A stretch of 64,000 nucleotides of DNA, from positions 51,982 to 115,981 of the forward strand of contig CAMKMX010000004.1 of assembly GCA_946414025.1 (NCBI GenBank), given 5' to 3'. Source of the stretch: an uncultured Fibrobacter sp. (lineage in GTDB: Bacteria > Fibrobacterota > Fibrobacteria > Fibrobacterales > Fibrobacteraceae). Below are positions 52,425-61,690 of the stretch, in pieces. The notes under the pieces are model-generated. The model worked only from the letters and a program-made list of their open reading frames with translations. It was not told the DNA's origin and did no database searches. The first letter of the stretch is position 1, and every line of letters begins with the position of its first letter. The translations under genes and the position numbers were made by a program.

Positions 52425-53345
52425 TCACTTCAGTTCGCAGGCCTTGGCTATGATTTCCGGAGACACCCCCTGGGACCGGAGAAATTCTATCACCTGGGCC
52501 CGCCCCTTTTCCATGCCCTTTTCAAGGCCCTTCTTCATGCCGGCCCTTCGACCGGAGCGTTCCGCAGCACGCCGGGCATCACCGGCACTCACAAAACCCA
52601 TCCTCTGTCCTATGCTCTTGAAAGCCATCTGCAGTTCCTCCAAGTCCTCTTCCCCAATGAACTCTCCTAAATATAGGTTTATTTTTTCCAAAAAACAGTC
52701 TTTACCGAAATTTCCCAAAAGTTCCAGACGGCATCCGATAGCAGCAGCCATTTCCGACAACCCACGCCTGTCAAAGGCGTATTTCATCACCAGGGCCCCG
52801 ACAGCGGCCTCCACGTTGACTTCCGAAAAACATCTCTCATCGTCGAGCTCGGACAAATTAACCAATGCAAATTCAAAGGGAAGGTCCTCGCCTTGAAATT
52901 TCGCACGATTTTTCCTTCTGAAATCGGCCAAGGGGTCCCATCCTCTTGTCCCGTTGTATATGACGATGGCCTTTGTCGGAAACCACCGAAAATCCGTATC
53001 ATTCTTGTTCACCATTATATTGAAAGCGTACCGTCCTAGCTGATCCAAAATCTGTTTATCGGTATAGGACTTGTGTTCCAACAGGATTCCGACAAAGAGG
53101 TCGCCTCCTCCTGCAGATTTTGCCCTAAAAGCCAAATCCGACTCGCCCCTTTCCTGGACCTCGCTAAACAGGCCTGACAGCGGCGACAGGGTATCCAGTT
53201 CTACACCGTCAAGTATGGAATCCAGCTCCCGGTTGGATTCGCGCGCAAGGGAGAGTAGGGTTTTGGCGTTGGCGGGTTTTGAATAGACGTAGCGAAAGAA
53301 GCCATCATGTTTCTTATGTTTTACCTTTTTGTTTTCTTTTTTCAT
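52425..53345 (-). CDS. Rpn family PD-(D/E)XK nuclease / putative transposase
   Basis: 306 residues. The N-terminus HDGFFRYVYSKPANAKTLLSLA and the block ESDLAFRAK ... DLFVGILLEHKSYTDK fit the Rpn/YhgA-like nuclease fold, with Asp and Glu-x-Lys as metal-site residues. The mid-region NGTRGWDPLADF is also typical. The C-terminus has short repeats GMKKGLEKGMEKGRAQ, common in this family. Rpn proteins promote recombination and are often multicopy. CGGAG precedes the ATG. Its promoter and terminator look its own, as for a mobile or recently acquired gene. Confidence 0.83.
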   Translation of the reverse strand: MKKENKKVKHKKHDGFFRYVYSKPANAKTLLSLARESNRELDSILDGVELDTLSPLSGLFSEVQERGESDLAFRAKSAGGGDLFVGILLEHKSYTDKQILDQLGRYAFNIMVNKNDTDFRWFPTKAIVIYNGTRGWDPLADFRRKNRAKFQGEDLPFEFALVNLSELDDERCFSEVNVEAAVGALVMKYAFDRRGLSEMAAAIGCRLELLGNFGKDCFLEKINLYLGEFIGEEDLEELQMAFKSIGQRMGFVSAGDARRAAERSGRRAGMKKGLEKGMEKGRAQVIEFLRSQGVSPEIIAKACELK

Positions 53346-53674
53346 ATTTACTCCGTTTTTGTGTGTACACCTATATAAACGGAGATGTCAGTCAAAAAAA
53401 GCCCAGAAAAAATTATTTTACAAGTTTGTAAGTACGAGGAATGTCATCCAGAGCGCGACAGCGCGAAGGATCTAGGGCCTAGGATCTAGGGGTTAGGGGT
53501 CAGGTTATAGGTTGTAGGTGTTAGGGCTGATGGTTTCAAGAAGTGTCATCCAGAGAGCGACAGCGACGATACCTGAAACTAGGCAGCTTGCTGCCGTAGT
53601 TGAATTAGGTCGAAGGAACCAAAAAAAAGAACCCCGGATATATGGTCCGGGGCGTGTGAAAAAGGGATTTTAGA
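53346..53674. repeat. Gap of about 330 bases filled by leader, repeats and a terminator
   Basis: 53351-53384 is the leader of the Rpn gene, with the inverted repeat CTCCGTTT / AAACGGAG. 53443-53472 is a short GTCATCC...AAGGATC element. 53471-53528 is a TAGGGGTTAGG array. 53544-53572 is a second, damaged GTCATCC element. 53620-53652 is a terminator. No gene is seen. Confidence 0.75.
53620..53652 (-). terminator. Terminator after the 640-aa lipoprotein
   Basis: On the minus strand CCCCGGA-CCATATA-TCCGGGG followed by TTCTTTTTTTT. Confidence 0.9.
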
Positions 53675-55597
53675 CTACCATCCTATTCCACATTTTAATC
53701 CAGATGGTGGATTGGCGTATAGTATAAACACATACGAGCTTTTTAGAGTCACGGGTACTTTAGTCCCTAGGTTATTCCAACTCCCTGATTGGATATCTTT
53801 TCCATTAAAGACTCCAATAATATCACTTGAAGCGCTTCCTGAAACGGTGCAACCGAACCCATTTCTAACTTCAGAACCTCCTATAGTAACTCTATAGATT
53901 CCTTCGCCAAAAGATTTATAAGTTGTTGAAACCGTATCAAGTATCGGTTCCTTATACTCCACATCAAATGTACAACTGCCATTTCCTATCTTATTGCTTA
54001 GTGCCAAAGTGTAATTTACCGTCTTTGCCGAAGATTCCCCTGCAATGGACAGCGATTCGCCATTGTACCCGCTAGAAGACGAGGCGATATTGCCGTCACT
54101 GGTTTTCTTAAGAACATATCCACACTTGTCGTTATCGTAATCGCAACCAGAAATGGACTTCGGCTTGACTGTAAGGGATGCGCCCGTAGCCCAAACCTTG
54201 CCGTCCACGCTACAAGTCGGTTTTGTTTCCGTAACATTGCGCACCGTGGCAGTCGAACAAGGAACACTTTTTGGTGTCGTAGAGCTTTCATCCACCACAG
54301 AAATCGATTCGCTATAGGTACCCGCCGATGAAAATTCCTTGGTAACTGTATAGACATCGCTTCCAGAAGCCGACACAGAACCGCTCCATGTAATGGAAGT
54401 CACGTCATAACACCCACCCTTGGTCAATGTCCACGTGTAAGAAACAGGATTGTTCTTGGTAAGGTTATTACTTGCGCTGTTCAACTTTCGCGAACAGGAG
54501 TAACTGTTATTGGTGTTACAATCCGCCTTAATGGTAACTGCATCGCATACAACATTTTTCCCGCCCATGGAGAATACCACCGATTTCTTATTACCCGCGG
54601 TAGAATATTTTATGTTATGAGTATATTGCGTCTGCGCTGAATTATAGGAGTACTTCTTGTATGTCTGGTCGGCACCATCACTTGGGCTATTGACAAACCA
54701 CTCCACATTGTCGGGAGCTGAGCAGGTATTGTTCTTGTCCGGCTTAAACGTGTATGTAACCGTTTTATTTTTAATCTGCGGGTTCGGACTACCCGTACAA
54801 GATCCTGAAAGCGTCGTGTTTGCCGCACACATCGTTCCCGAATCACCGCCGCCTCCTCCGCCGCTATGCGAGGCTATGGAGCTACTGCTGGCCTGAACCA
54901 CAGTCTGGGAGCTGGAACTCCTGGATACAGAACTTGCCACAATGTTTATTTTTGAACTACTCGAACCAACGTCGATATTGATCGAGGTGGAACTTGCCAC
55001 CTTGACACTCGAAGAACTGACATTCAGAACGGATAAATCTATAGAACTGCTATTTCCCGTATTCCTGGAACTGCTGCTGGTCGAGGCGTACTGCCTGGAA
55101 CTTGTTCCAGAGCCAGAACCATTGCTATTTCCGGTGTAGTCGTCAACAAAGTCATCATCGTAACCAGCACCGCTGGCGCTGCTACGCTTGCTGGAGCTGC
55201 CCGAAGTGGCGGTACTTCCGCTGGTGGTCACGTCTTCTTCGCCGCCGCTTGCACTATTGGAAGAAAGCACGAAAACCGGCAGCTTTTTGCCATCCTTGTC
55301 GTAGATAAAGGTGGAATCGCCTTCCTGGTAAATAATGTTCCCCGAAGAATCCCTCAGGATGGTTGTGTAGTCGCCCTTGTAGATTTCCCCGGTTTTCTTC
55401 GCCTTTTCCCAGCATTCCTTGTCCTTTTCACAGGCTTTCACGATGCTGTCGAGCATGTCGTAGTTGATAGTGCTCGGGAAGCGGCTGATCATCATCATTT
55501 CGGTGTCGGTCAGCGAGTCCACGGAGCCGTCACCACAAGACCAGGCGAAAAAGCCCGCAACTGCAAAAAACAAGCCTATAGCACCTTTTTTCAGCAT
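53675..55597 (-). CDS. Large Ser-rich lipoprotein, 640 aa
   Basis: The start has AGGAGGG 4-5 bases upstream. Signal MLKKGAIGLFFAVAGFF with Cys 21 in AWSC-GDGS; Trp before the Cys side of the lipobox is unusual. Residues about 35-110 are a conserved-looking head with Asp/Glu (DMLDSIVKACEKDKECWEKAKK) and two short beta motifs. About 112-265 is a Ser-rich linker of blocks such as SSSSRNTGNSS. About 270-540 are Cys-containing Ig-like or PKD-like repeats, and about 545-640 a C-terminal beta domain. No family is recognised. Layout suggests a surface-exposed lipoprotein with a long flexible stalk. Confidence 0.82.
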   Translation of the reverse strand: MLKKGAIGLFFAVAGFFAWSCGDGSVDSLTDTEMMMISRFPSTINYDMLDSIVKACEKDKECWEKAKKTGEIYKGDYTTILRDSSGNIIYQEGDSTFIYDKDGKKLPVFVLSSNSASGGEEDVTTSGSTATSGSSSKRSSASGAGYDDDFVDDYTGNSNGSGSGTSSRQYASTSSSSRNTGNSSSIDLSVLNVSSSSVKVASSTSINIDVGSSSSKINIVASSVSRSSSSQTVVQASSSSIASHSGGGGGGDSGTMCAANTTLSGSCTGSPNPQIKNKTVTYTFKPDKNNTCSAPDNVEWFVNSPSDGADQTYKKYSYNSAQTQYTHNIKYSTAGNKKSVVFSMGGKNVVCDAVTIKADCNTNNSYSCSRKLNSASNNLTKNNPVSYTWTLTKGGCYDVTSITWSGSVSASGSDVYTVTKEFSSAGTYSESISVVDESSTTPKSVPCSTATVRNVTETKPTCSVDGKVWATGASLTVKPKSISGCDYDNDKCGYVLKKTSDGNIASSSSGYNGESLSIAGESSAKTVNYTLALSNKIGNGSCTFDVEYKEPILDTVSTTYKSFGEGIYRVTIGGSEVRNGFGCTVSGSASSDIIGVFNGKDIQSGSWNNLGTKVPVTLKSSYVFILYANPPSGLKCGIGW

Positions 55598-55720
55598 CAG
55601 TCCCTCCTATCCGCCGGTGGCGGTCGAAGCATAACATAAATATAACATTTTCGGGCTTATTCCGCAACGCAATGTAAAAAAAACTATGCAATTTATCACG
55701 GAATAATAGCAGACTACCCC

Positions 55721-55749
55721 TTGTCGTCTGACCAAAAACAAGCTAAATT
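55721..55749 (+). promoter_or_regulatory. Promoter of the SRP RNA candidate
   Basis: TTGTCG (55721-55726), a 17-base spacer and TAAATT (55744-55749). The predicted start falls at the base of the RNA helix (about 55755). Confidence 0.7.
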
Positions 55750-55753
55750 GCGC

Positions 55754-55857
55754 AATCCCAGGCCCTGAACAATGATTATTTGCGGGCAATTCGCCAGGGC
55801 GAAAGCAGCAACGGACTTGCGAATCTTTATGTGTTCAGGTCGCCTGGGATTTTTTTT
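55754..55857 (+). ncRNA. ffs: Signal recognition particle RNA (4.5S) candidate
   Basis: A 104-base rod. AATCCCAGG (55754-55762) pairs with CCTGGGATT (55843-55851), and CCTGAACA (55764-55771) with TGTTCAGG (55832-55839). The tip region GCCAGG...AGCAGCAACGG matches the conserved SRP core that binds Ffh. ATTCGC pairs with GCGAAT around it. The apical hairpin is short (GC-GAAA-GC) where most SRP RNAs have three pairs and GGAA. It ends with an eight-T run, so the outer helix also serves as terminator. Size, promoter and core fit; the short tip is the main doubt. Confidence 0.7.
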
Positions 55858-55860
55858 GCC

Positions 55861-56475
55861 ATGATTCTCTGGACATTTCGACACACCAAGCCCTACAACC
55901 CGAACGACGTCTGTTACGGGCAGTTGGATTTTGACGTGTCTCCTACGTTCCCCGAAGAATCCTCAAGCGCCATCGGGGACTTTCTAAAGTCCGGCGCCAA
56001 GCCCACCAGGCTGTACAGCAGCCCGCTGCTCCGTTGCCTCCGTCTGGCCGAAGGGGTTTCCAAGGCCACAGGGCTTGCCATCGAAAAGGTTGATTCCCTC
56101 AAGGAAATCAACTTCGGGACATGGGAAGGCCAAAAGCTCACCGCCGTGCCCAGGGCCGAAATGACAAGCTGGATGCAGGACCTGCGAGGGTTCCAGTTCC
56201 CGCAGGGAGAGAGCTTCTACGACGTGGACAAGCGGGTCGAGGCCTTTCTAGACACCCTCCCCGACAGCGGCGAATTTTTGTGGGTGACCCACGCGGGCGT
56301 CATCGCCGCCCTGCAGCACTTCGCCTGCGGAGTCCCCGACCAGGACTTTGTAGAGGGCAAGTTCAGCTACACCATGGTGAACCGTTTCGAGTTTGCACGC
56401 AACGCCGAAGGCCACTACCGCGGAACTTTCACCAAGATCCATGACGGCATCCAGATGCCACCGCTCCCCCTATAG
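55861..56475 (+). CDS. Histidine phosphatase family protein (CobC/phosphoglycerate mutase-like)
   Basis: 204 residues from the ATG at 55861. The catalytic His is in FRHTKP (RHG-like), with SSPLLRCLRLAE, LKEINFGTWEG and VTHAGVIAAL completing the active site. It could be alpha-ribazole phosphatase (CobC) or another small phosphatase. The reading frame stays open upstream through the SRP RNA gene but that part is not protein-like. There is no ribosome site: the ATG follows the T run of the RNA terminator by three bases, so it may be translated from read-through transcripts. Confidence 0.82.
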   Translation: MILWTFRHTKPYNPNDVCYGQLDFDVSPTFPEESSSAIGDFLKSGAKPTRLYSSPLLRCLRLAEGVSKATGLAIEKVDSLKEINFGTWEGQKLTAVPRAEMTSWMQDLRGFQFPQGESFYDVDKRVEAFLDTLPDSGEFLWVTHAGVIAALQHFACGVPDQDFVEGKFSYTMVNRFEFARNAEGHYRGTFTKIHDGIQMPPLPL

Positions 56476-56476
56476 C

Positions 56477-56533
56477 AAATGTGAGATGTGTAATGTGAAA
56501 TGTGAAATTGGTCATTACACATTACACATTGAT
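56477..56533. repeat. GTGAGATGTGTAATGTGAAA inverted repeat
   Basis: TGTGTAATGTGAAATGTGAAAT is followed by TCATTACACATTACACATT, forming an imperfect hairpin between two convergent genes. It may act as a terminator for both. Confidence 0.7.
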
Positions 56534-57489
56534 TAAAAGTCCAGCGTCACCAGCGCCTGGGCGCCACCCGTAAGGTTCGGCAACAACGCCAGATGCACCG
56601 GGTTGTCAAAGTCGCTCAAGAGCGCATCTACCGCCGCATCGCCTATAGAGTACAGATAAATTAGCGCAATGCCCCAGATATACTGGTTCCTGTTCTTACG
56701 GTAATACGTGAGGCGCTCCGCCACCCGCTCGTAATCCTCGGATTCCGGACTTTCCCGTTCCATTACGTGCTTGCGTTCCACATAGTAGTTGACCATCTTT
56801 TGCGATGTCCAGATGCTGGTACTTGCGCCGATGAGTCCCATGTACAGTAGCCCTGCCTTGCCGAACTCCCCGTTGTACATCTGCCCGAAACCGGGAATCA
56901 AGCCCCAAAGAACGGCAGCCTTCATACTGCGGAGTTCTACGCTCCTGTAGTTGTTGTTCCACCATATTCCAAAGGCGTCGAACATTCCGTATAGGTGAAG
57001 TCCCAGTAGCCAGGCGTTCTCCGCAATGCGCAAGTCCTCCTGTTCCTTTTTCTTGTCACTCTTTTCGCGGACACGGTTCACGAACTCATTGCGTTTTTCC
57101 TGGTATGCAGGAATGCTGTCCCGCTCCGCAAAAGCCAACTTGCGAGTATAAACGGCCACGGAATCCTGAAAGGGCTTGGCCTGCTTCAACACACGGTCTT
57201 TCTGATAAGCCTTGTTATAATAGACTTCGTAAAAGAGGAACGCCTCGAATGCGGTAATGAACCCGCCCCGTATGTAATGTTCGGTGTAATAATGCCCGCC
57301 ACCGGGGAATATGCTGAAAAGCATGGTCAAGGGGAGTGAATTGCGAGTAGTGGGAATATCCCATTCGTTCACTGTAAGGGTATCAATAGATTCAATGCCG
57401 GTCTTGCCCTTTTGGAGCGGGTCGCTCTGTGCACAGACCAGGGAGACACCCAGGCACAGAAGCAGGGCTATGTAGGCAAAGAATTTCAT
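56533..57489 (-). CDS. DUF5683-like membrane protein
   Basis: 318 residues. Signal peptide (MKFFAYIALLLCLGVSLVCA). A first membrane region follows (LTMLFSIFPGGGHYYTEHYIRGG), then a charged coiled-coil segment (about 105-155). A second membrane region reads AVLWGLIPGFGQMYNGEFGKAGLLYMGL, the P-G-x-G-Q-x-Y-N motif typical of DUF5683 and TM2-like proteins, repeated in the first region as P-G-G-G-H-Y-Y. Function unknown. No ribosome site. A TAGGGG array lies upstream. Confidence 0.75.
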   Translation of the reverse strand: MKFFAYIALLLCLGVSLVCAQSDPLQKGKTGIESIDTLTVNEWDIPTTRNSLPLTMLFSIFPGGGHYYTEHYIRGGFITAFEAFLFYEVYYNKAYQKDRVLKQAKPFQDSVAVYTRKLAFAERDSIPAYQEKRNEFVNRVREKSDKKKEQEDLRIAENAWLLGLHLYGMFDAFGIWWNNNYRSVELRSMKAAVLWGLIPGFGQMYNGEFGKAGLLYMGLIGASTSIWTSQKMVNYYVERKHVMERESPESEDYERVAERLTYYRKNRNQYIWGIALIYLYSIGDAAVDALLSDFDNPVHLALLPNLTGGAQALVTLDF

Positions 57490-57506
57490 CGGGGGTAAAT
57501 GTAGTA

Positions 57507-57541
57507 AATAGGGGTTAGGGGTTAGGATCTAGGGGCTAAGA
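57507..57541. repeat. TAGGGGTTAGGGGTTAGGATC array
   Basis: Three to four heptamer-like units in the divergent gap between the DUF5683-like gene and pncC. Confidence 0.78.
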
Positions 57542-57628
57542 TTTGTATCTTTTGCGCTGTTGAAACAAAATTCAACAAAATCAGCTTATGTCATTTTTTG
57601 TCGTGAATAATTAGCTAGATTAAAGGAC

Positions 57629-58159
57629 ATGGAAGCAATGACTGCTACACAAGAAAACATCCAACAGCTGGTCGCCGAAATCCAGAAGGTGCTGCTTGCC
57701 CGAGGCGAAATGCTCGCTACCGCTGAATCCTGTACCGGCGGGCTCATCGCCTCCGAAATCGTGAACGTGGCGGGCAGTTCCGCCGTGTTCGCGGGCGGCA
57801 TCGTCGCTTACCAGAATTCCGTCAAGCACGAGCTTTTGGGCGTGCCTGCCGAAATCCTCGAAAAGCACGGGGCCGTGAGCAAGGAGACGGTAGAGGCCAT
57901 GGCCAAGGGAGCACGGGAAAAGTTCCATGCCGACTGGGCGGTGGCCACCTCGGGCATCGCGGGGCCAGGGGGCGCCGAACCCGGCAAACCTGTGGGTACG
58001 GTGTGGATGAGTGTCAACAGTTGTTTGCAAAATGAAGCCTTTTGTAAAATTTTCGCAGGAAATAGGCAAGAAATCCGCGAAAAAAGCGTCTATTACGTGT
58101 TGGGCAAGCTACTTTTTTTGTTAAATAACCAAAAAAGCACTTGCACAAACGAACACTAA
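57629..58159 (+). CDS. pncC: CinA C-terminal domain protein (nicotinamide-nucleotide amidase)
   Basis: 176 residues, the stand-alone form of the CinA C-terminal domain. The motifs are [16 protein letters not shown] with the active Ser/Cys, [17 protein letters not shown] and [21 protein letters not shown]. It deamidates NMN to nicotinate mononucleotide in NAD recycling. The ATG at 57629 lies 1 base after AAAGGAC; an ATG three codons on is also possible. It is 41 bases upstream of recA, a common arrangement; the recA promoter lies in its last codons. Confidence 0.93.
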   Translation: MEAMTATQENIQQLVAEIQKVLLARGEMLATAESCTGGLIASEIVNVAGSSAVFAGGIVAYQNSVKHELLGVPAEILEKHGAVSKETVEAMAKGAREKFHADWAVATSGIAGPGGAEPGKPVGTVWMSVNSCLQNEAFCKIFAGNRQEIREKSVYYVLGKLLFLLNNQKSTCTNEH

Positions 58160-58169
58160 AATGTATATT
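58141..58169 (+). promoter_or_regulatory. recA promoter with LexA-like box
   Basis: TTGCAC (58141-58146), a 17-base spacer and TATATT (58164-58169). The -35 overlaps TGCACAAACGAACA (58142-58155), nearly the same box as before the helicase gene. Confidence 0.7.
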
Positions 58170-58200
58170 AAACTAGAAAACAAAAAAAATGGAGTCAATC

Positions 58201-59301
<1,101 letters not shown>

Positions 59302-59367
59302 TCCCAGCAGTTCAGCAAGAACCGAAAGCCAATTAAAAGAAAGGCGGGACTCCCCCGCTTAAGAACA

Positions 59368-59415
59368 GAAGACCCGAACCTTTTTAGCCATTGTACGGTT
59401 CGGGTCTTTTCGTTT
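59368..59415 (+). terminator. Terminator of recA
   Basis: AAGACCCGAACC (59369-59380) pairs perfectly with GGTTCGGGTCTT (59397-59408) across a 16-base loop, then TTCG and T-rich sequence. Confidence 0.88.
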
Positions 59416-59429
59416 GTTTTCTGTTTTTT

Positions 59430-59435
59430 TATATT
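59430..59435 (+). promoter_or_regulatory. -10 element (TATATT) of the lipoprotein gene at 59473
   Basis: TATATT at the end of a T run, 38 bases before ATG; the -35 is weak. Confidence 0.5.
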
Positions 59436-59472
59436 ATGGTGCGATTGTAGATTTTTCCAAAGGATTACGGTA

Positions 59473-59886
59473 ATGTTCAAGATTCTTGGCTTTGTCCTTT
59501 TCATCGTTGCTACATTCGGTATCATTGCCTGCGGCGACAGTTCATCGACCAGCGGTCCGGACTCCAACAACATATCGTGCAAGTCCGTAGTTCTGGAAGA
59601 CACCGTCATTACCACCCAGAAGAGCTCAAGCGGAAAGACCATCAAGACCCTAGCCATTGTCGGCGACTCCATTACCGAGGTTTCGCAAATCTTCTATTAC
59701 GACGACGACATCAAGAAAATCTTCATCGACAACTGCGAGGAATCACCTCTCCAGAAATGCGGCAAGGACAACATTACCGTCTATTCTGCCGCCAAGCCCA
59801 GAGGCTCAAAAACGATAGATTCCCTTGCAATCGCAGAAAAAAAGGCCTGCAACGACTACCTGTCCGCCAAAATGGCCAAAAACTAG
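59473..59886 (+). CDS. Small Fibrobacter-type lipoprotein, 137 aa
   Basis: Signal MFKILGFVLFIVATFGI with lipobox IIAC (Cys 20) followed by GDSSSTSG. The mature part of about 115 residues has four Cys residues and a basic end. No known family. It lies 60 bases before another lipoprotein gene that has its own promoter. Confidence 0.8.
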   Translation: MFKILGFVLFIVATFGIIACGDSSSTSGPDSNNISCKSVVLEDTVITTQKSSSGKTIKTLAIVGDSITEVSQIFYYDDDIKKIFIDNCEESPLQKCGKDNITVYSAAKPRGSKTIDSLAIAEKKACNDYLSAKMAKN

Positions 59887-59887
59887 G

Positions 59888-59916
59888 TTGAGCCGGGCCG
59901 AGTTTTTGTCTATATT
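59888..59916 (+). promoter_or_regulatory. Promoter of the lipoprotein gene at 59947
   Basis: TTGAGC (59888-59893), a 17-base spacer and TATATT (59911-59916), 30 bases before the ATG. Confidence 0.68.
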
Positions 59917-59946
59917 GTAGAGAAACACTCAATAAAGGAGATAATT

Positions 59947-60720
59947 ATGAAACTTTGGAAATTCGGCATCGCCCTTTCCCTCACCGCAGTCTTCGGTCTT
60001 ATGGCCTGCGATGACAGCTCCAGCGCCGACGAGAAAGATAAGATTGGCATCGACGACGAAACCTACGAAGCGGGAAAAGTCGCCTGCGTGGTGACTTCCC
60101 AAAAGAATCCTTTCGTCACCAAAACAAGAATGAATGACCTGAAGATCACGACGACCGCCACCTTTGAAAAGGAAGCCATGGTCACAGTGATGGAATACAA
60201 CCAGGAAATGCCGAAAGACACCTGCGAGCACTACAAGCTCCAGAGCAATGTTGATGTAACATGCGCCGAAGACGGCAAGTCCATCAAGGTTATCGACAAG
60301 ACCATCAAGACCGCCGCCGATTTCGAAGCAATGACGAGTCTCCTTGGCAGCGCTTGTGAAAAGGTCAACGGGAACGATATTCCTGACGTAAAGAAAGACG
60401 ACATCGACCTTTCCAAGATTGAAAAGTGCACCGAAGAAAACAAGAACGACGAATTCATCGTTGAAGGAACCGGCGTTTCTCTGGTCTGCGACGGAGAATT
60501 CTGGGTTCCTGCCAAGGTGGAATGCTCCGACGAAGACGAAGTGAAGGAGTTCGGCACCATCGAACTTATCTGCAAGGACAAGAAGTGGACCTTCGAAACC
60601 AAGGAAGACTGCACTCAGGCCATGAAGAAGAGTGAAACTTTGCTCGACCTCGTGAAGGTCTCCGCCACCTGCGTTGACAGCGCATGGGTAATCGACCTCC
60701 CTAAGGCCGAAGAAGAATAA
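59947..60720 (+). CDS. Small Fibrobacter-type lipoprotein, 257 aa
   Basis: Signal MKLWKFGIALSLTAVFG, lipobox LMAC (Cys 21), then DDSSSADEKDK. The mature part is strongly acidic and Lys-rich. It holds paired-Cys segments, including two related blocks (ISLVCDGEFW-type, GVSLVCDGEFWVPAKVECS and IELICKDKKWTFETKEDC) that look like an internal repeat. No known family. AAAGGAG is the ribosome site. Confidence 0.82.
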   Translation: MKLWKFGIALSLTAVFGLMACDDSSSADEKDKIGIDDETYEAGKVACVVTSQKNPFVTKTRMNDLKITTTATFEKEAMVTVMEYNQEMPKDTCEHYKLQSNVDVTCAEDGKSIKVIDKTIKTAADFEAMTSLLGSACEKVNGNDIPDVKKDDIDLSKIEKCTEENKNDEFIVEGTGVSLVCDGEFWVPAKVECSDEDEVKEFGTIELICKDKKWTFETKEDCTQAMKKSETLLDLVKVSATCVDSAWVIDLPKAEEE

Positions 60721-60747
60721 TCGGGATACGACCTATTTTATCTGCTA

Positions 60748-60777
60748 AAGTCCCGCGGAAATCCGCGGGATTTTTTT
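60748..60777 (+). terminator. Terminator after the 257-aa lipoprotein
   Basis: TCCCGCGGA-AA-TCCGCGGGA then TTTTTTT; it lies between convergent genes. Confidence 0.92.
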
Positions 60778-60793
60778 GCTTTACCGGTGCATT

Positions 60794-61510
60794 TTAAAGG
60801 TCGGCGTAACGCACAAGTTTTCGTCCACTACCCAAGGCCGTCCGCAAGATATCGCGAACCTCCCCTTCCCTGGTCGGGAAATCTACCGGGTGCAGAGCTA
60901 TTCGCGGGAGTCCGACGGGAATTTTCAAAAAAAGCTCGCCAAACTTGAAGGCCGGCTTGACCAAAAAATCAGGGATTCCCGCAAAACTGGTCACAAGAGA
61001 TGCGTAGCGGTTCCCGCGCATTGTCGTAAGCGAAAAACGGTCCTCGAAAAGCATCCCCCGTTTACGAACTTGCCTGCACAGGAAATTGTTGCTGTACCAG
61101 GTCGGCGGGATGAACGCCACGGGCTTTTCCGCTGGTTCGCCAAAAAGTTCGTTCCATGCCACAAGTCCCGCCTGCAAAAGCCTGTCGGATTCATACTCGG
61201 AGAGCCCAGCAAATTCAGCCTCGCCGTTTGTCAGGTTCATGCCGATAAGCCCCATATAACTGCGGCCCTGGCTGAACTCCGCCTTGTGCTTGTAGCCGTG
61301 GAGAGCCAGTTCGAAGCCTTCGCCCTTGAGTCGGAGAAGCGTTTCGCGGAATCCCTGTACCGCCTCGGCCGATGCCTTCTCGGTGTCGGGAATGACCAAC
61401 ACGCTAAAGGGCGCACCCACCAAATCCTTCAGTTTCTCAAGAACCGGAGTCACCTTCAGGTAGTTCCAGACGCTGAAATCGTGAAAGCACAAGAGAAATT
61501 TGCGAGCCAT
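60794..61510 (-). CDS. DUF2334 / polysaccharide deacetylase-like protein
   Basis: 238 residues from the ATG at 61510. FLLCFHDFS is the first strand with the Asp site, FELALHGYKHKAEF the His-x-x-x-His metal site, and AFIPPTWYSNNFLCRQVRKRG the F-x-P-P-x-W block typical of DUF2334. IALHPVDFP is the last catalytic His strand. It probably removes acyl groups from a cell-surface sugar; the substrate is unknown. No ribosome site is clear. Confidence 0.82.
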   Translation of the reverse strand: MARKFLLCFHDFSVWNYLKVTPVLEKLKDLVGAPFSVLVIPDTEKASAEAVQGFRETLLRLKGEGFELALHGYKHKAEFSQGRSYMGLIGMNLTNGEAEFAGLSEYESDRLLQAGLVAWNELFGEPAEKPVAFIPPTWYSNNFLCRQVRKRGMLFEDRFSLTTMRGNRYASLVTSFAGIPDFLVKPAFKFGELFLKIPVGLPRIALHPVDFPTREGEVRDILRTALGSGRKLVRYADL

Positions 61511-61534
61511 GCTGTGGAAAATAGTAAAAGGTTG

Positions 61535-61685
61535 TGAGGTATGAGGCATGAGGTCGCTCGTAAACTCGCTTTGAGCTATAGTTTGGCGCCAAAGGCGCGA
61601 TTATTGAAGCCTCAAAGGCACGAAGTGCCGTGCTCAAACCTCAGAGGGCGTAGCCCGAGCCCGTTACCTATTTACTACATTTACC
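61535..61685. repeat. Repeat-rich divergent gap before uppP
   Basis: It starts with GTTGTGAGGTATGAGGCATGAG units. Small hairpins follow (GGCGCC-AAA-GGCGC, GGCACGAAGTGCC) amid GAAGCCTCAAAGGCACGAAG. No gene is seen. The uppP promoter is not obvious. Confidence 0.55.
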
Positions 61686-61690
61686 TTACC

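Noticed and set aside
52425..53345. Complete insertion sequence
   Set aside because: Although the gene is of the Rpn transposase-like family, no terminal inverted repeats or target duplications were found around it.
55754..55860. Cobalamin riboswitch before the CobC-like phosphatase
   Set aside because: No B12-box or GCCACTG-type core; the fold and core motif fit SRP RNA better.
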